From the NCBI GenBank assembly GCA_947169975.1, contig CAMVRT010000001.1:124001-188000 (forward strand): a stretch of DNA of 64,000 bases, read 5' to 3'. The translations under genes were made by a program, and so were the position numbers. Numbering within the stretch: the first letter of the stretch is position 1; the number at the start of each line of letters is the position of its first letter. Source of the DNA: an uncultured Oscillospiraceae bacterium (GTDB taxonomy: Bacteria > Bacillota > Clostridia > Oscillospirales > Oscillospiraceae). Of the stretch, positions 40,907 to 49,797 are shown one piece after another. The notes below the pieces were generated by a model. That model did not search any database, was not told where the DNA came from, and saw only the letters and a list, made by a program, of their open reading frames with translations.

Positions 40907-42199
40907 CTAATCGGTTTTCAGCTCCACCGCCAACGTCTGGTCGATGATGCTCTGCATCATCTCCTGGGTCATACCGCCGGGCACGTAGCCCATCACATTG
41001 CCGTTGCGGTCGATCATGAAGGTGGTGGGCAGCGCATTGACGCCGTAACTGCCAAACACTTCGCCGGTGAAGTCCATGAGCACCGGGTAGGTATAGCCGT
41101 GATCGGACAGGAAGGCCGCCACCCCCGCCTCGTCCTGATCGTCGATGCTGCCGGGGCCTGCCACGGCAAGGATCACCACGTCGCTATCGTCGCCGTACTT
41201 CTCATAGAGATTCTGGATATAGGGCATCTCCTCCCGGCAGGGCGGACACCAGGTGGCCCAGAAGTTGAGGAACACCACCCTGCCCCGGTAATCGCTGATG
41301 CGGTGGATCTTGCCATACTGGTCCGTCAGCTCGAAGTCGATGGCGGCGTTGGGATCCTCCGGCTGCTCTCCGGGCTGTTTCTCGGGCTGTTCTCCGGGTT
41401 GTTCACCGGTCTGCTCCTCCGGCTCCGGCTTCGGTTTCGGCTGCGGCGCATGGATCTGGGTGGAAGGCTGCACATTCGCCTGGCTGCCGGAGAGGCGGTT
41501 TACGGTGCCGGTCAGCATGAGAACGCCCATGAGGATCAGCACCACGCCGCCGATCTTCGCCGTATAGCGCACCACGTTGCGGTGCTTGCGGAACAGCTGC
41601 AGCAGCGAGGTGGTGAAGAAGCCCGCCGCCAGAAACGGCAGCACAAAGCCAAGCGTGTAGAGTCCCAACAGCAAAAGGCCCTTTGTGCGGGAGGCTGCGG
41701 ATGCCGCCATCAGCAATACGCCGGTGAGCGACGGACCCACGCAGGGCGTCCAGGCAAAGCTGAACAAAAAGCCCAGGATCAGGGCCATCCAGGGGGAGGC
41801 TGCGGCACGGTCCAGCCGGAAGGGCAGCCTCCGCTCCCGCTCCAGCATCATCCACTTGCCGAATACGCCCAGCTGGTACAAGCCGAACAGAATCACGATC
41901 GCGCCGCCGATACAGGTGAAAAGCTTTTGGCGTCGTCCGAAAAAGGTGCCCAGCGCCGTCATGCCCAGGCCCAGCATCAGAAAAGCAAAGGCAATGCCCA
42001 CCACGAAGCACACGGTATTCAAGGCGACACGGAGCCGGTTATAGCGCATCTCCCCGTTTCCGTCCTGCTCCGCCGTGCCGCCGGAAAGATAGCCGAAGTA
42101 TACCGGCAGCAGCGGCAGCACGCAGGGAGAGAAAAAGCTCAACAGTCCCTGCAGAAATACCGCACCCGTTGTAATGCCTGTTTCCAGATTGAAACCCAC
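40907..42199 (-). CDS. CcdA-type membrane electron carrier fused to thioredoxin
   Basis: I choose the GTG at 42199, nine bases after GGAGGGGA; the product has 430 residues. Residues about 1-245 form a six-helix CcdA/DsbD-beta domain (GLLSFFSPCVLPLLPVYFGY and SFAWTPCVGPSLTG hold the two redox Cys). A Pro/Glu/Lys/Gln spacer with GEQP repeats follows. Then comes an extracellular TlpA-like thioredoxin with WATWCPPCREEMP and the cis-Pro ALPTTF. It carries electrons across the membrane to outside thiols, for disulfide repair or cytochrome c maturation. Confidence 0.92.
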   Translation of the reverse strand: MGFNLETGITTGAVFLQGLLSFFSPCVLPLLPVYFGYLSGGTAEQDGNGEMRYNRLRVALNTVCFVVGIAFAFLMLGLGMTALGTFFGRRQKLFTCIGGAIVILFGLYQLGVFGKWMMLERERRLPFRLDRAAASPWMALILGFLFSFAWTPCVGPSLTGVLLMAASAASRTKGLLLLGLYTLGFVLPFLAAGFFTTSLLQLFRKHRNVVRYTAKIGGVVLILMGVLMLTGTVNRLSGSQANVQPSTQIHAPQPKPKPEPEEQTGEQPGEQPEKQPGEQPEDPNAAIDFELTDQYGKIHRISDYRGRVVFLNFWATWCPPCREEMPYIQNLYEKYGDDSDVVILAVAGPGSIDDQDEAGVAAFLSDHGYTYPVLMDFTGEVFGSYGVNALPTTFMIDRNGNVMGYVPGGMTQEMMQSIIDQTLAVELKTD

Positions 42200-42263
42200 G
42201 ATCTGATCTCCCCTCCGGATCATTTTCTGATAGTTTACCACGCGAAGCAGGAGAAAAGCAAGG

Positions 42264-42300
42264 GAATCCCGCCTTGCCGGTCTGTCCGGCAGGGCGGGAT
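42264..42300 (-). terminator. Terminator hairpin copy left of family 2 repeat (distal for the ATPase gene)
   Basis: These 37 bases are identical to 42471-42507. The stem ATCCCGCC/GGCGGGAT encloses TGCCGG/CCGGCA. On the minus strand it is followed by CCCTTGCTTTTCTCC, the more terminator-like tail of the two copies. Confidence 0.8.
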
Positions 42301-42470
42301 TCCTGTAAACTGCAGGCGAAGGCTATTGCAGAAAGGGTACGACACGCATGGGGGATTGTGAAGGGGGAGGGGACTCCCCCTTCACGTGAAATCCATACAA
42401 ATTCAGGAACATCTTTCCATGTTTCTGAATTTGCCTGTCCGTGCGTCGACACTTTGTCGACACACGGATA
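42301..42470 (-). repeat. Structured repeat, family 2, copy D, nested in a terminator
   Basis: Read on the minus strand these 170 bases align with 22468-22631 from end to end. Nearly identical blocks include GTGTGTCGACAAAGTGTCGA, AAATTCAGAAACAT, TGGATTTCACGTGAAGGGGG and CCCCCATGCGTGTCGT. Stem changes are compensatory: TCCGTG/CGCACGGA here, TCAGTG/CACTGA there. It lies between the P-type ATPase and CcdA genes, oriented with the ATPase transcript, as copy C is oriented with its upstream gene. Confidence 0.85.
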
Positions 42471-42507
42471 GAATCCCGCCTTGCCGGTCTGTCCGGCAGG
42501 GCGGGAT
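42471..42507 (-). terminator. Terminator hairpin copy right of family 2 repeat (proximal to the ATPase gene)
   Basis: An exact 37-bp duplicate of 42264-42300, starting 22 bases after the ATPase stop on the minus strand. Confidence 0.8.
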
Positions 42508-42529
42508 CCCTCCTCTTTTCCTGTATGGC

Positions 42530-44440
42530 TTACAGGTCCTTCACCGCCAGGCAGCGGATGGCGTTGAGCACCGCCAGGATCATCACGCCCACGTCGGCGG
42601 CAACGGCCAGCCACATATTGGCAATTCCCAGCGCCGCCAGCACAAGACACACCAGCTTGACGCCCAGAGCGAACACGATGTTCTCCTTTACGATCCGCAA
42701 ACACTTGCGGGAGATGCGGATGGCCTTGGCGATCTTCACGGGATCATCGTCCATCAGCACCACGTCCGCCGCCTCGATGGCGGCGTCGGAGCCCAGTGCG
42801 CCCATGGCGATGCCGATGTCGGCACGGGAGAGGACCGGGGCGTCGTTGATACCGTCGCCCACGAAGGCCAGCTTCTTCCCGCCGCCGCACCGGGCCAGCA
42901 GCTCCTCCACGCAGGCCACCTTGTCCGCCGGCAGAAGCTGAGCCCGGTAGTCCGTCAGGCCCACCTGCTGCGCCACGTTCTTTGCCACGCTTTCGGCATC
43001 GCCGGTGAGCATCACCGTTTTCTCCACGCCGGCGCGGCGCAGCTCCTCCACGGCGCGGCGGGCATTTTCCTTCAGCTCGTCGGCGATGACAATGTGACCG
43101 CAGTAAGCCCCGTCCACCGCCACGTGGATGATGGTGCCCACGTGATGGCAGGGACGGCTTTCCAGTCCCAGACGGCTCATGAGCTTGTCGTTGCCCACCG
43201 CCACGGTGTGCCCGTCCACGCGGGCCGTGACGCCGTGTCCGCTGAGTTCCTCCACATCGGTGACCCGACCTTGATCCAGCGGCTCTCCATAGGCCGCCTG
43301 CAGGCTTTTGCTGATGGGGTGGCTGGAGTGGCACTCCGCCAAAGCGGCGTACTCCAGCAGTTTCCTGTCGTCAAAGGGGCTGTGATGCACCGCTGTCACA
43401 GCAAAGTTGCCCTTGGTAATGGTGCCGGTCTTGTCAAAGGCCACCACCTTCACCCGGGACAGCGTCTCCAGATAGTTGGAGCCCTTGATGAGAATGCCCT
43501 GGCTGCCGGCTCCCCCCAGTCCGGCAAAGAAGCTCAACGGAATGCTGATCACCAGCGCGCAGGGGCAGCTGATGACCAGGAAGGTGCAGGCGCGCAGCAC
43601 CCAATCACCCCATAGGGCGCCCACGGAGGCATAGGGTTCCATACCGATCCCCGTCACCATGCAGAACAGGGGCGGCAGCACCGCCAGCGCCAGGGCGCCG
43701 TAGCAGACAATGGGGGTATAGTACCGGGCGAATTTGGAGATGAAGCTCTCGGATTTGGATTTCCGGGAGGCGGCGTTCTCCACCAGATCCAGAATCCTGG
43801 AGGCGGTGGACTCGTCGAACCCTTTTGTTGTGCGTACCTTCAGCAGGCCGGTCATGTTGACGCTGCCGCTGAGGATGGGGCTGTCCACGCCCACATCCAC
43901 CGGGCGGCTCTCGCCGGTGAGGGCGGCGGTGTCCAAATTGGAGCTGCCCTCGACAACTACGCCGTCCAGCGGCACCTTCTCCCCGGGCTGCACCACGATG
44001 ACGCTGCCCACCTCCACCTCGTCGGGATCCACGCGGACGAGCTGACCGTCCTCCTCGATGTTGGCATAGTCCGGGCGGATGTCCATCAGGGCGGCGATAT
44101 TGCGGCGGCTCCTGCCCACGGCGATGCTCTGGAACAGCTCGCCCACCTGATAGAGCAGCATCACCGCCACGCCCTCGCCGTACTCCCCCAGGGCGATGGC
44201 GCCTACGGTGGCCACCGTCATGAGAAAGTTCTCATCGAAAACCTGTCCGTTCCGGATGCCCAGAAAGGCCTTGCGCAAAATGTCATAGCCCACCAGCAGA
44301 TAGGGGACGAGGAACAGCGCCAACAGTGCCCACCGGGGCAGCGACAGCTTTACGATCCCCAGATCCACAAGATACAGCGGCACAAGGAACACCGCAGCCA
44401 TCAGGATCCGGAAGAGCAGCTTTTTCTGTTTCTGGTTCAC
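42530..44440 (-). CDS. Heavy-metal P1B-type ATPase (Zn/Cd/Co-like), no fused HMA domain
   Basis: The GTG start (44438-44440) follows AGGAGAGG; 636 residues. P-type motifs: ALTGESRPVDV, the metal channel SCPCALVIS (CPC), phosphorylation site AFDKTGTITKGN, the HP motif CHSSHPISK, and FVGDGINDAPVLSRADIG. The CPC channel and C-terminal helices fit the CadA/ZntA class. There is no N-terminal metal domain; a separate HMA protein is encoded just upstream (27 bases). It exports toxic divalent metal from the cytoplasm. Confidence 0.93.
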   Translation of the reverse strand: MNQKQKKLLFRILMAAVFLVPLYLVDLGIVKLSLPRWALLALFLVPYLLVGYDILRKAFLGIRNGQVFDENFLMTVATVGAIALGEYGEGVAVMLLYQVGELFQSIAVGRSRRNIAALMDIRPDYANIEEDGQLVRVDPDEVEVGSVIVVQPGEKVPLDGVVVEGSSNLDTAALTGESRPVDVGVDSPILSGSVNMTGLLKVRTTKGFDESTASRILDLVENAASRKSKSESFISKFARYYTPIVCYGALALAVLPPLFCMVTGIGMEPYASVGALWGDWVLRACTFLVISCPCALVISIPLSFFAGLGGAGSQGILIKGSNYLETLSRVKVVAFDKTGTITKGNFAVTAVHHSPFDDRKLLEYAALAECHSSHPISKSLQAAYGEPLDQGRVTDVEELSGHGVTARVDGHTVAVGNDKLMSRLGLESRPCHHVGTIIHVAVDGAYCGHIVIADELKENARRAVEELRRAGVEKTVMLTGDAESVAKNVAQQVGLTDYRAQLLPADKVACVEELLARCGGGKKLAFVGDGINDAPVLSRADIGIAMGALGSDAAIEAADVVLMDDDPVKIAKAIRISRKCLRIVKENIVFALGVKLVCLVLAALGIANMWLAVAADVGVMILAVLNAIRCLAVKDL

Positions 44441-44467
44441 GGCCTCTCCTCTCCTTTCCCTCTGTCT

Positions 44468-44686
44468 TTACAGGAAAATCTCACAATCGGGTTCCACCTT
44501 TTTGCAGCTTGCGCGCACCTTCTCCATCACGGCGGCCGCATTGGCACCCTCTTCAAACTCTATCTTCATCTTCAGCGTCATGAAGCTGACGGTGCAGTCC
44601 TTCACACCCTCGGTCTTTTTGGCGGCCTGCTCCATCAGATTGGCGCAGTTGGCGCAGTCCACGTCGATCTTGTAGCTCTTTTTCAT
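44468..44686 (-). CDS. HMA-domain metal chaperone
   Basis: The 72-residue protein is a single heavy-metal-associated domain: IDVDCANCANLMEQAAK carries the CxxC metal site (DCANC, as in ZntA/CadA-type HMA domains), followed by GVKDCTVSFMTLKMKIEFEE. An AGGAGG site precedes the ATG. It stands in for the metal-binding domain missing from the ATPase encoded next. The Asp before CANC favours Zn/Cd/Pb over Cu. Confidence 0.92.
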   Translation of the reverse strand: MKKSYKIDVDCANCANLMEQAAKKTEGVKDCTVSFMTLKMKIEFEEGANAAAVMEKVRASCKKVEPDCEIFL

Positions 44687-44703
44687 GTGCGGCGTCCTCC
44701 TAA

Positions 44704-44756
44704 ATATGAATATTTGTTCATGTGTTCATATTATACGCATCATACAGATTTGTCAA
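44704..44756 (-). promoter_or_regulatory. Promoter and ArsR/SmtB-like operator of the metal-export operon
   Basis: On the minus strand TTGACA (44751-44756) is followed by TATAAT (44730-44735). Immediately downstream are ATGAACACATGAACAAA and the inverted TATTCATAT; TGAATATTTGTTCA matches the TGAA-N6-TTCA core bound by ArsR/SmtB/CadC repressors. Binding there would block transcription until metal is sensed. No repressor gene is present in the window. Confidence 0.65.
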
Positions 44757-44837
44757 CCCCTATTCCCCAGATTCTTCTTGCTCATTGTAAAAAACCGGTT
44801 TATGATAGGGACATCACGGCGAAAGGAACAAAAAACG

Positions 44838-45563
44838 ATGCAGCATGACATCCAAGCGGTCTTCTTCGATCTGGACGGGACGCTCCTGCCCATGGATCAG
44901 GATGCGTTCACAACGGGATATTTCAAATTTCTGGTGAAAAAGCTGGCGCCCCACGGCTACGAGCCGGAGACACTGATCCGTGCCATCTGGCACAGCACCG
45001 GGGCCATGGTGAAAAACGACGGATCCCGCTCCAATGAGGCGGCGTTCTGGGAGGATTTTACTCACGTGCTGGGGCCGAGGGCGATGGAGGACAAGCCTCT
45101 TTTCGAGGCCTTCTACGCCAATGAGTTCCAGCAGGCGCAGCAGCTGTGCGGCTTTGCGCCCATGGCCGCGGAGATCCTGGCGCTGCTGCACCGCGCAGGC
45201 ATCCGTACCGTTCTGGCCACCAACCCCATCTTCCCCGCCGTGGCCACCGAGAGCCGCATCCGCTGGGCCGGCCTGCAGCCGGAGGATTTCGAGCTGATCA
45301 CCACCTATGAAAACATCGGCTGCTCCAAGCCCAATCCGGCCTACTACCGGGAGCTCCTGCGCCGCACCGGTCTCGCGCCGGAGGAATGCATCATGGTGGG
45401 CAACGACGTGGGCGAGGACATGATCGCCGCGGAGCTGGGCATGGGCGTCTTTCTGCTGACGGACTGCCTCATCAACCGCGCCGGCAAGCCCATCGACGCT
45501 TACCCCCACGGGGGATTTGACGCGCTGGAGCGCTATTTGAAGGATCGGCTGGGTCTCAACTGA
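44838..45563 (+). CDS. HAD-superfamily hydrolase
   Basis: The ATG at 44838 follows GAAAGGA and gives 241 residues; the longer frame starting at 44685 crosses the metal-operon promoter and is not used. Motif I is VFFDLDGTLLPMD, motif II VLATNP, motif III a Lys in CSKPNPAYY, and motif IV MVGNDVGEDMIAA, with a mainly helical C1-type cap. It is probably a phosphatase of small metabolites, phosphoglycolate phosphatase-like. It is followed after 30 bases by an amidohydrolase gene. Confidence 0.9.
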   Translation: MQHDIQAVFFDLDGTLLPMDQDAFTTGYFKFLVKKLAPHGYEPETLIRAIWHSTGAMVKNDGSRSNEAAFWEDFTHVLGPRAMEDKPLFEAFYANEFQQAQQLCGFAPMAAEILALLHRAGIRTVLATNPIFPAVATESRIRWAGLQPEDFELITTYENIGCSKPNPAYYRELLRRTGLAPEECIMVGNDVGEDMIAAELGMGVFLLTDCLINRAGKPIDAYPHGGFDALERYLKDRLGLN

Positions 45564-45593
45564 CCCGAAACCGACACGGAGGGAGTCATACAC

Positions 45594-46709
45594 ATGGATC
45601 AAACGCATCTGCGCGCCATTACCGAGCTGCGCCACACCCTGCACCGTCATCCCGAGCTTTCGCTGCAGGAGCGGAATACCGGAGCAGCGCTGCGCCAGTT
45701 CCTGCGGGAACACACCACCTGCCGCCTGGTGGAGCGGGACGGCTGGTTTTACGCGGTGAAGCCGGGGCGCAGCCCCGCTCTCGCCCCCATTGCCTTCCGC
45801 GCCGACATGGACGCGCTGCCCATTCCGGAGGGCATCGACCTGCCCTACGGCTCTGTCTGTGACGGCGTGTCCCATAAATGCGGCCATGACGGGCACAGTG
45901 CGGCGCTGTGCGGGCTGGCTCTGGCGCTGGAGGATCAGGCGCCGGAGCGCACCGTTTATCTCATTTTCCAGGGCGCCGAGGAGATCGGGCAGGGCGCCGT
46001 GCGCTGCGCCGAGCTTCTCCGGGAGGCGGGCGTTGCGGAGATCTACGCCTTTCACAATCTGGGCGGATACCCGGAGGGTACGGTAATCTACCGGCCCGGT
46101 CTGACCCAGCCCGCCTCGGAGGGATTGACCATTGCCCTTCACGGGCGGCAGTCCCACGCCAGTGCGCCGGAGAGCGGCCGCAACCCGGCGGAGGCTATCG
46201 CCCGCATCGCCCTCCATGCCCGGGAGCTGGTCTCCGCGCCCCATGCGGGCATGGTGCTTTGCACTGTGACCGGCATACAGGTGGGCACCGGGGACTTCGG
46301 CATCTCCGCCGGCGACGGGGAGATCCGGCTGACGCTCCGGGCCGAGCAGGAGGATGAGATGAAGGCGCTGGAGCAGTCTCTGCTGGACTTTGCCGCGCAG
46401 CTGGCGAAGGAGCAGGGGTTGAACATGGAGCACCGGATCCGGGACTACTTCCCGGAGACAAGGAACCATGACGCCTGCCTGCAGCGGGTCAGAGAAGCCG
46501 CCGCATCGCTGGGCATTCCCTGCCGGGAGATGGATGCGCTGTGGCGTGCGTCGGAGGATTTCGGCTGGTACACCAAGGTTTGCCCCGGCGCCATCTTCTA
46601 CATCGGAAACGGCGAGGACTATCCCCCGCTCCACACAAAAGGCTATGATTTCAACGACCGCATCCTGCCTGTGGCGGTGGATCTGTTCACTGCGCTGGCT
46701 ACGAAATAA
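45594..46709 (+). CDS. M20-family amidohydrolase
   Basis: The 371-residue protein matches IAA-amino acid hydrolase/hippurate hydrolase relatives: LRHTLHRHPELSLQE, AFRADMDALPIPE, HKCGHDGHSAALCGL, and FQGAEEIGQGAVR with the catalytic Glu pair. It removes acyl groups from N-acylated amino acids or similar compounds using two metal ions. Fully cytoplasmic. GGAGGGAG precedes the ATG. Confidence 0.93.
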   Translation: MDQTHLRAITELRHTLHRHPELSLQERNTGAALRQFLREHTTCRLVERDGWFYAVKPGRSPALAPIAFRADMDALPIPEGIDLPYGSVCDGVSHKCGHDGHSAALCGLALALEDQAPERTVYLIFQGAEEIGQGAVRCAELLREAGVAEIYAFHNLGGYPEGTVIYRPGLTQPASEGLTIALHGRQSHASAPESGRNPAEAIARIALHARELVSAPHAGMVLCTVTGIQVGTGDFGISAGDGEIRLTLRAEQEDEMKALEQSLLDFAAQLAKEQGLNMEHRIRDYFPETRNHDACLQRVREAAASLGIPCREMDALWRASEDFGWYTKVCPGAIFYIGNGEDYPPLHTKGYDFNDRILPVAVDLFTALATK

Positions 46710-46731
46710 CGGCATTTTGACCAATATATAT

Positions 46732-46767
46732 GCAGATACCCGCCCGGAAAACCGGACGGGTATCTGC
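46732..46767. terminator. Bidirectional terminator, 16-bp stem
   Basis: GCAGATACCCGcCCGG (46732-46747) pairs with CCGGaCGGGTATCTGC (46752-46767). It lies between the convergent M20 and M16 peptidase genes. Confidence 0.9.
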
Positions 46768-46780
46768 TTTTCAATTCACA

Positions 46781-49672
46781 TTACAGCGCCTGCCGGATCT
46801 CATCCAGCGCATCGGCGCAGCCCTCCAACAGGCTCTGGCCGGCGATGACGCAGGTGCGGTCATCCGCGGCGACCTCCTCCAGCGCGTCGCAAAGTGCCAG
46901 CAAATCCTCCGGCGTGGTTTGCACCAGCTGCCGGTAGTAGCGGCAGACGTCCTCGTAGGAGGTGCCCTTGAAATACCGGCTCTCCGCCAGGCTCATTTTC
47001 TCGGACTCCGTCAGCAGCGGATCCAGCCCCGCCACAGAGCTGAGGATGAAGCCCGTCAGATCGGGGCTGTCCGCGCAGAAATCGCGGATAAAGGCGGCGG
47101 AGGCATCCATCACGTTCAGGGATCGGTCCGGCTGGGGATCCCGGTAGGTGTAGTAGAACAGATCCCCGTCGTCCCGGCAGGAGAAGCCGCAGCCGTAAGC
47201 GCCGCCCTGTACGCGGATCTCACTCCAGAGATAGACATAGTTCAGCACGCTGGCCAGCACGCCGTAACTGCCGCAATAGGGTCTTCCGCGGCGCTTTAGG
47301 TTGCTGCCCTTGACGGCGAAGCCCACCGAAGCCGGAATGGCCAGTCCTTCCCTTCCGCAGGGAAGCGGCGCGTAGGCAGCCTCCGCAGGGACGGACACGC
47401 CGGTGCGGGGGAAGGCCGCGATCAGTCCGTCCACCACCGCGTCGGGGATGTTGGCGGAGCAGGAGACCGTCAGCCGCTCTCCGGTGAAGATCCGGCGGGC
47501 CAGACGCTCCATGCGACGGAGCAGATCGTCCAGCGCGGCGTCCTCCGCCGTGCTGATTTCTTTGAGCCAGCGGGCCAGCTCCACGCCGCCGGTGTACTCT
47601 CTGGCAGCGCCGGCGGCGGTCAAGCCGCCGCTGACCCGGCCGACGGCGTAGCGGTGGCCGCCGGAGGACAGGGACATCTGCGCTCCCAGGGCGGACTGGT
47701 TCAGCAGGTCACGCAGCAGCTTCCGGTCGGTATAAACCGTCTCATTCAGGATCTCGCGCAGCAGAGCGGCGGATTCCTCCGTCTGCTCGGCAAGGCAGGT
47801 AAAGGACGCGCCCAAGAGAACCTGACAGTGGTCGGCGTCACTGCCGGGGAGAACCACGGGGTAGGCCGCCAGACTGCCCACATGCTCCTTGATGCTCATC
47901 TGCAGCTCCTCGCCGCTGCGGCGGGCCGTGGCGGTAACGCCCAGCAGGGTGGTCAGCGTCACCAGATCGGGCAGCTCCTCCAGCGCCAAGTCGGAGACAT
48001 TGAAGATGGTCTTCACCTTCACCAGGTTCGAGCGGATCTCGTGGCGCAGTACGGTCGTCTCGCCGCGCTTCGTCGCCGTCATGGGCAGGGGCTCCGGCTT
48101 CTCCTTCAGGTCGGAGAGCTGCAGCACCGGGATCGTGGCCAGCGCATCCTCGCTGTCCGGCGTCTGCTGCCATGCCGCCAGTTCCTCCGCCTGACGGCGG
48201 AGCTCCGCTTTGCGCTCCTCCGTCCACGCCGCGCTCTCGGCGGCGACGCGTTGGGCCTCCTTGCGCGCTTTTTCCTCTCCCAGCGCGGGGGATGGCGTCA
48301 GCACTACGGTGACGCTGTGGCTCTCGTCCAGCAGCAGCTCGCGGATGAGCTGCTCGAAGTAGTCGGTATCCAGCTTCGACCCCACCTCTGCCAGAGGCGC
48401 CTCCACCAGCAGCCCGTCGGCGGGATCGCCGCCGTAGAGCCAGGTTTCCAGCAGGTCCAGCGCCTCGTCCAGACTGCGGGGTGCGCCAACGTTGTCCCGG
48501 TCCCGCATGTGGAAGGCAAAGTGGTTGTAGCAGGCCCGCAGGCGGCGCTGGTCCAGGCCTTCCGCCACGATCTTCTCCAGCGTCCGGCGGACGGTCTTTC
48601 GAATCGCGGGCAGCTTGTCCGCGTCGGTATTCCACACATCCCAGGAGATCCATGACTGCTGGATCCCGTCGTGGACGTTGACGGCGGCGTCCTGACCCAG
48701 CTGCGCGTCCAGAATGGCCTTTTTCAGCGGGGCGTCATTGTCGCCGGTGAGATAATCCGCCAGAATGGTGGCGGCAAAATTGCGGGTGAACTCGTCATAG
48801 CGGCCCAGCAGCGTGCCGCAGCACACAATGGCCCTGCCCTCCGGCTCCTCTTCGGGACCGATCTCATAGGGCACAGTTGCCGTCACCGGAGCAACAGGTG
48901 CCTGCATGGGGATGGGGAAGCGCACCTCCCGGCGGTCAAAGCCGGACAGATAGCCGTCGATTTTCTCCAGCGCGGCGTCCAGATCCACGCTGCCCACCAG
49001 AGAGATGCGGGCGTTGGACGGGTGATAGTATTTCCGGTGGTTGGCGATAAACTGCTCATAGGTCAGATCCGGGATGCATGTGGGATCGCCGCCGGAGTTG
49101 TGGCGGTAGCAGGTGTCCGGAAACAGGCGCTTGTCCATCTCGTCCTCCAGCACCGTGCCGGGTGAGGAAAGCGCGCCCTTCATCTCATTGAACACCACGC
49201 CCTGATAGCACAGCTCCTCCCCCTCGCCCTCGTAGCGCCAGCCCTCCTGACGGAAGATCTCCGGGCGGCGGTAGATGGCGGGATGGAATACTGCGTCCAG
49301 ATAGATGTCCATCAGGTTGAGGAAGTCCCGGTCGTTGCGGCTGGAAACGGGGTAGACCGTCTTGTCCGGGAAGGTCATGGCGTTGAGGAAGGTCTGGAGC
49401 GACGTCTTCAACAGCTCCACAAAGGGCTCCTTCACCGGGTATTTGTCCGATCCGCACAGCACCGAGTGCTCCAGGATGTGGAAAACGCCGGTGGAATCCT
49501 CCGGCAGCGTCTTGAAGGCGATGGAGAAGGCCTTGTTCTCATCATCGCGCTCCAGCCAGCACAGCTCCGCGCCGGTCTTCTCATGGGTCATTTCCCAGAG
49601 CGTTGCGGGCAGCTCCGGCAACTCTCTGATCCTCGTTATTTCAAATCCGTGCAATCTGGTTCCCACCTGCAT
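46781..49672 (-). CDS. M16C zinc metallopeptidase (presequence protease-like)
   Basis: At 963 residues it is full length for the PreP/Cym1 group. The inverted zinc motif HxxEH is in FHILEHSVLCGSDKYP near residue 66, with the downstream Glu in GVVFNEMKGALSSP. Four tandem M16 modules follow, with YAVGRVSGGLTAAGAAREY and RVQGGAYGCGFSCRDDG typical of the C-terminal part. It degrades short unstructured peptides in the cytoplasm. Monocistronic. Confidence 0.95.
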   Translation of the reverse strand: MQVGTRLHGFEITRIRELPELPATLWEMTHEKTGAELCWLERDDENKAFSIAFKTLPEDSTGVFHILEHSVLCGSDKYPVKEPFVELLKTSLQTFLNAMTFPDKTVYPVSSRNDRDFLNLMDIYLDAVFHPAIYRRPEIFRQEGWRYEGEGEELCYQGVVFNEMKGALSSPGTVLEDEMDKRLFPDTCYRHNSGGDPTCIPDLTYEQFIANHRKYYHPSNARISLVGSVDLDAALEKIDGYLSGFDRREVRFPIPMQAPVAPVTATVPYEIGPEEEPEGRAIVCCGTLLGRYDEFTRNFAATILADYLTGDNDAPLKKAILDAQLGQDAAVNVHDGIQQSWISWDVWNTDADKLPAIRKTVRRTLEKIVAEGLDQRRLRACYNHFAFHMRDRDNVGAPRSLDEALDLLETWLYGGDPADGLLVEAPLAEVGSKLDTDYFEQLIRELLLDESHSVTVVLTPSPALGEEKARKEAQRVAAESAAWTEERKAELRRQAEELAAWQQTPDSEDALATIPVLQLSDLKEKPEPLPMTATKRGETTVLRHEIRSNLVKVKTIFNVSDLALEELPDLVTLTTLLGVTATARRSGEELQMSIKEHVGSLAAYPVVLPGSDADHCQVLLGASFTCLAEQTEESAALLREILNETVYTDRKLLRDLLNQSALGAQMSLSSGGHRYAVGRVSGGLTAAGAAREYTGGVELARWLKEISTAEDAALDDLLRRMERLARRIFTGERLTVSCSANIPDAVVDGLIAAFPRTGVSVPAEAAYAPLPCGREGLAIPASVGFAVKGSNLKRRGRPYCGSYGVLASVLNYVYLWSEIRVQGGAYGCGFSCRDDGDLFYYTYRDPQPDRSLNVMDASAAFIRDFCADSPDLTGFILSSVAGLDPLLTESEKMSLAESRYFKGTSYEDVCRYYRQLVQTTPEDLLALCDALEEVAADDRTCVIAGQSLLEGCADALDEIRQAL

Positions 49673-49748
49673 GGTTGTACCTCCCGGGTAAATGATGTCA
49701 TGCTATTGTACCCTTTTTGTGCCGCGCCGTCAATCCGCCGATTACAGC

Positions 49749-49780
49749 ACCCCCGCGGCGCTTTTTATCGCCGCGGGGGT
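49749..49780. terminator. Terminator of the TrxB-like gene
   Basis: A 12-bp GC-rich stem ACCCCCGCGGCG/CGCCGCGGGGGT (49749-49760 with 49769-49780) encloses CTTTTTAT. It lies just past the minus-strand stop at 49798. Confidence 0.75.
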
Positions 49781-49797
49781 GTCGGTGCTCTGCTCTG

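Noticed and set aside
44685-44837. Upstream extension of the HAD hydrolase frame
   Set aside because: The extension covers the metal-operon promoter and operator, and the internal ATG at 44838 has a good ribosome site and starts right before the HAD motif.
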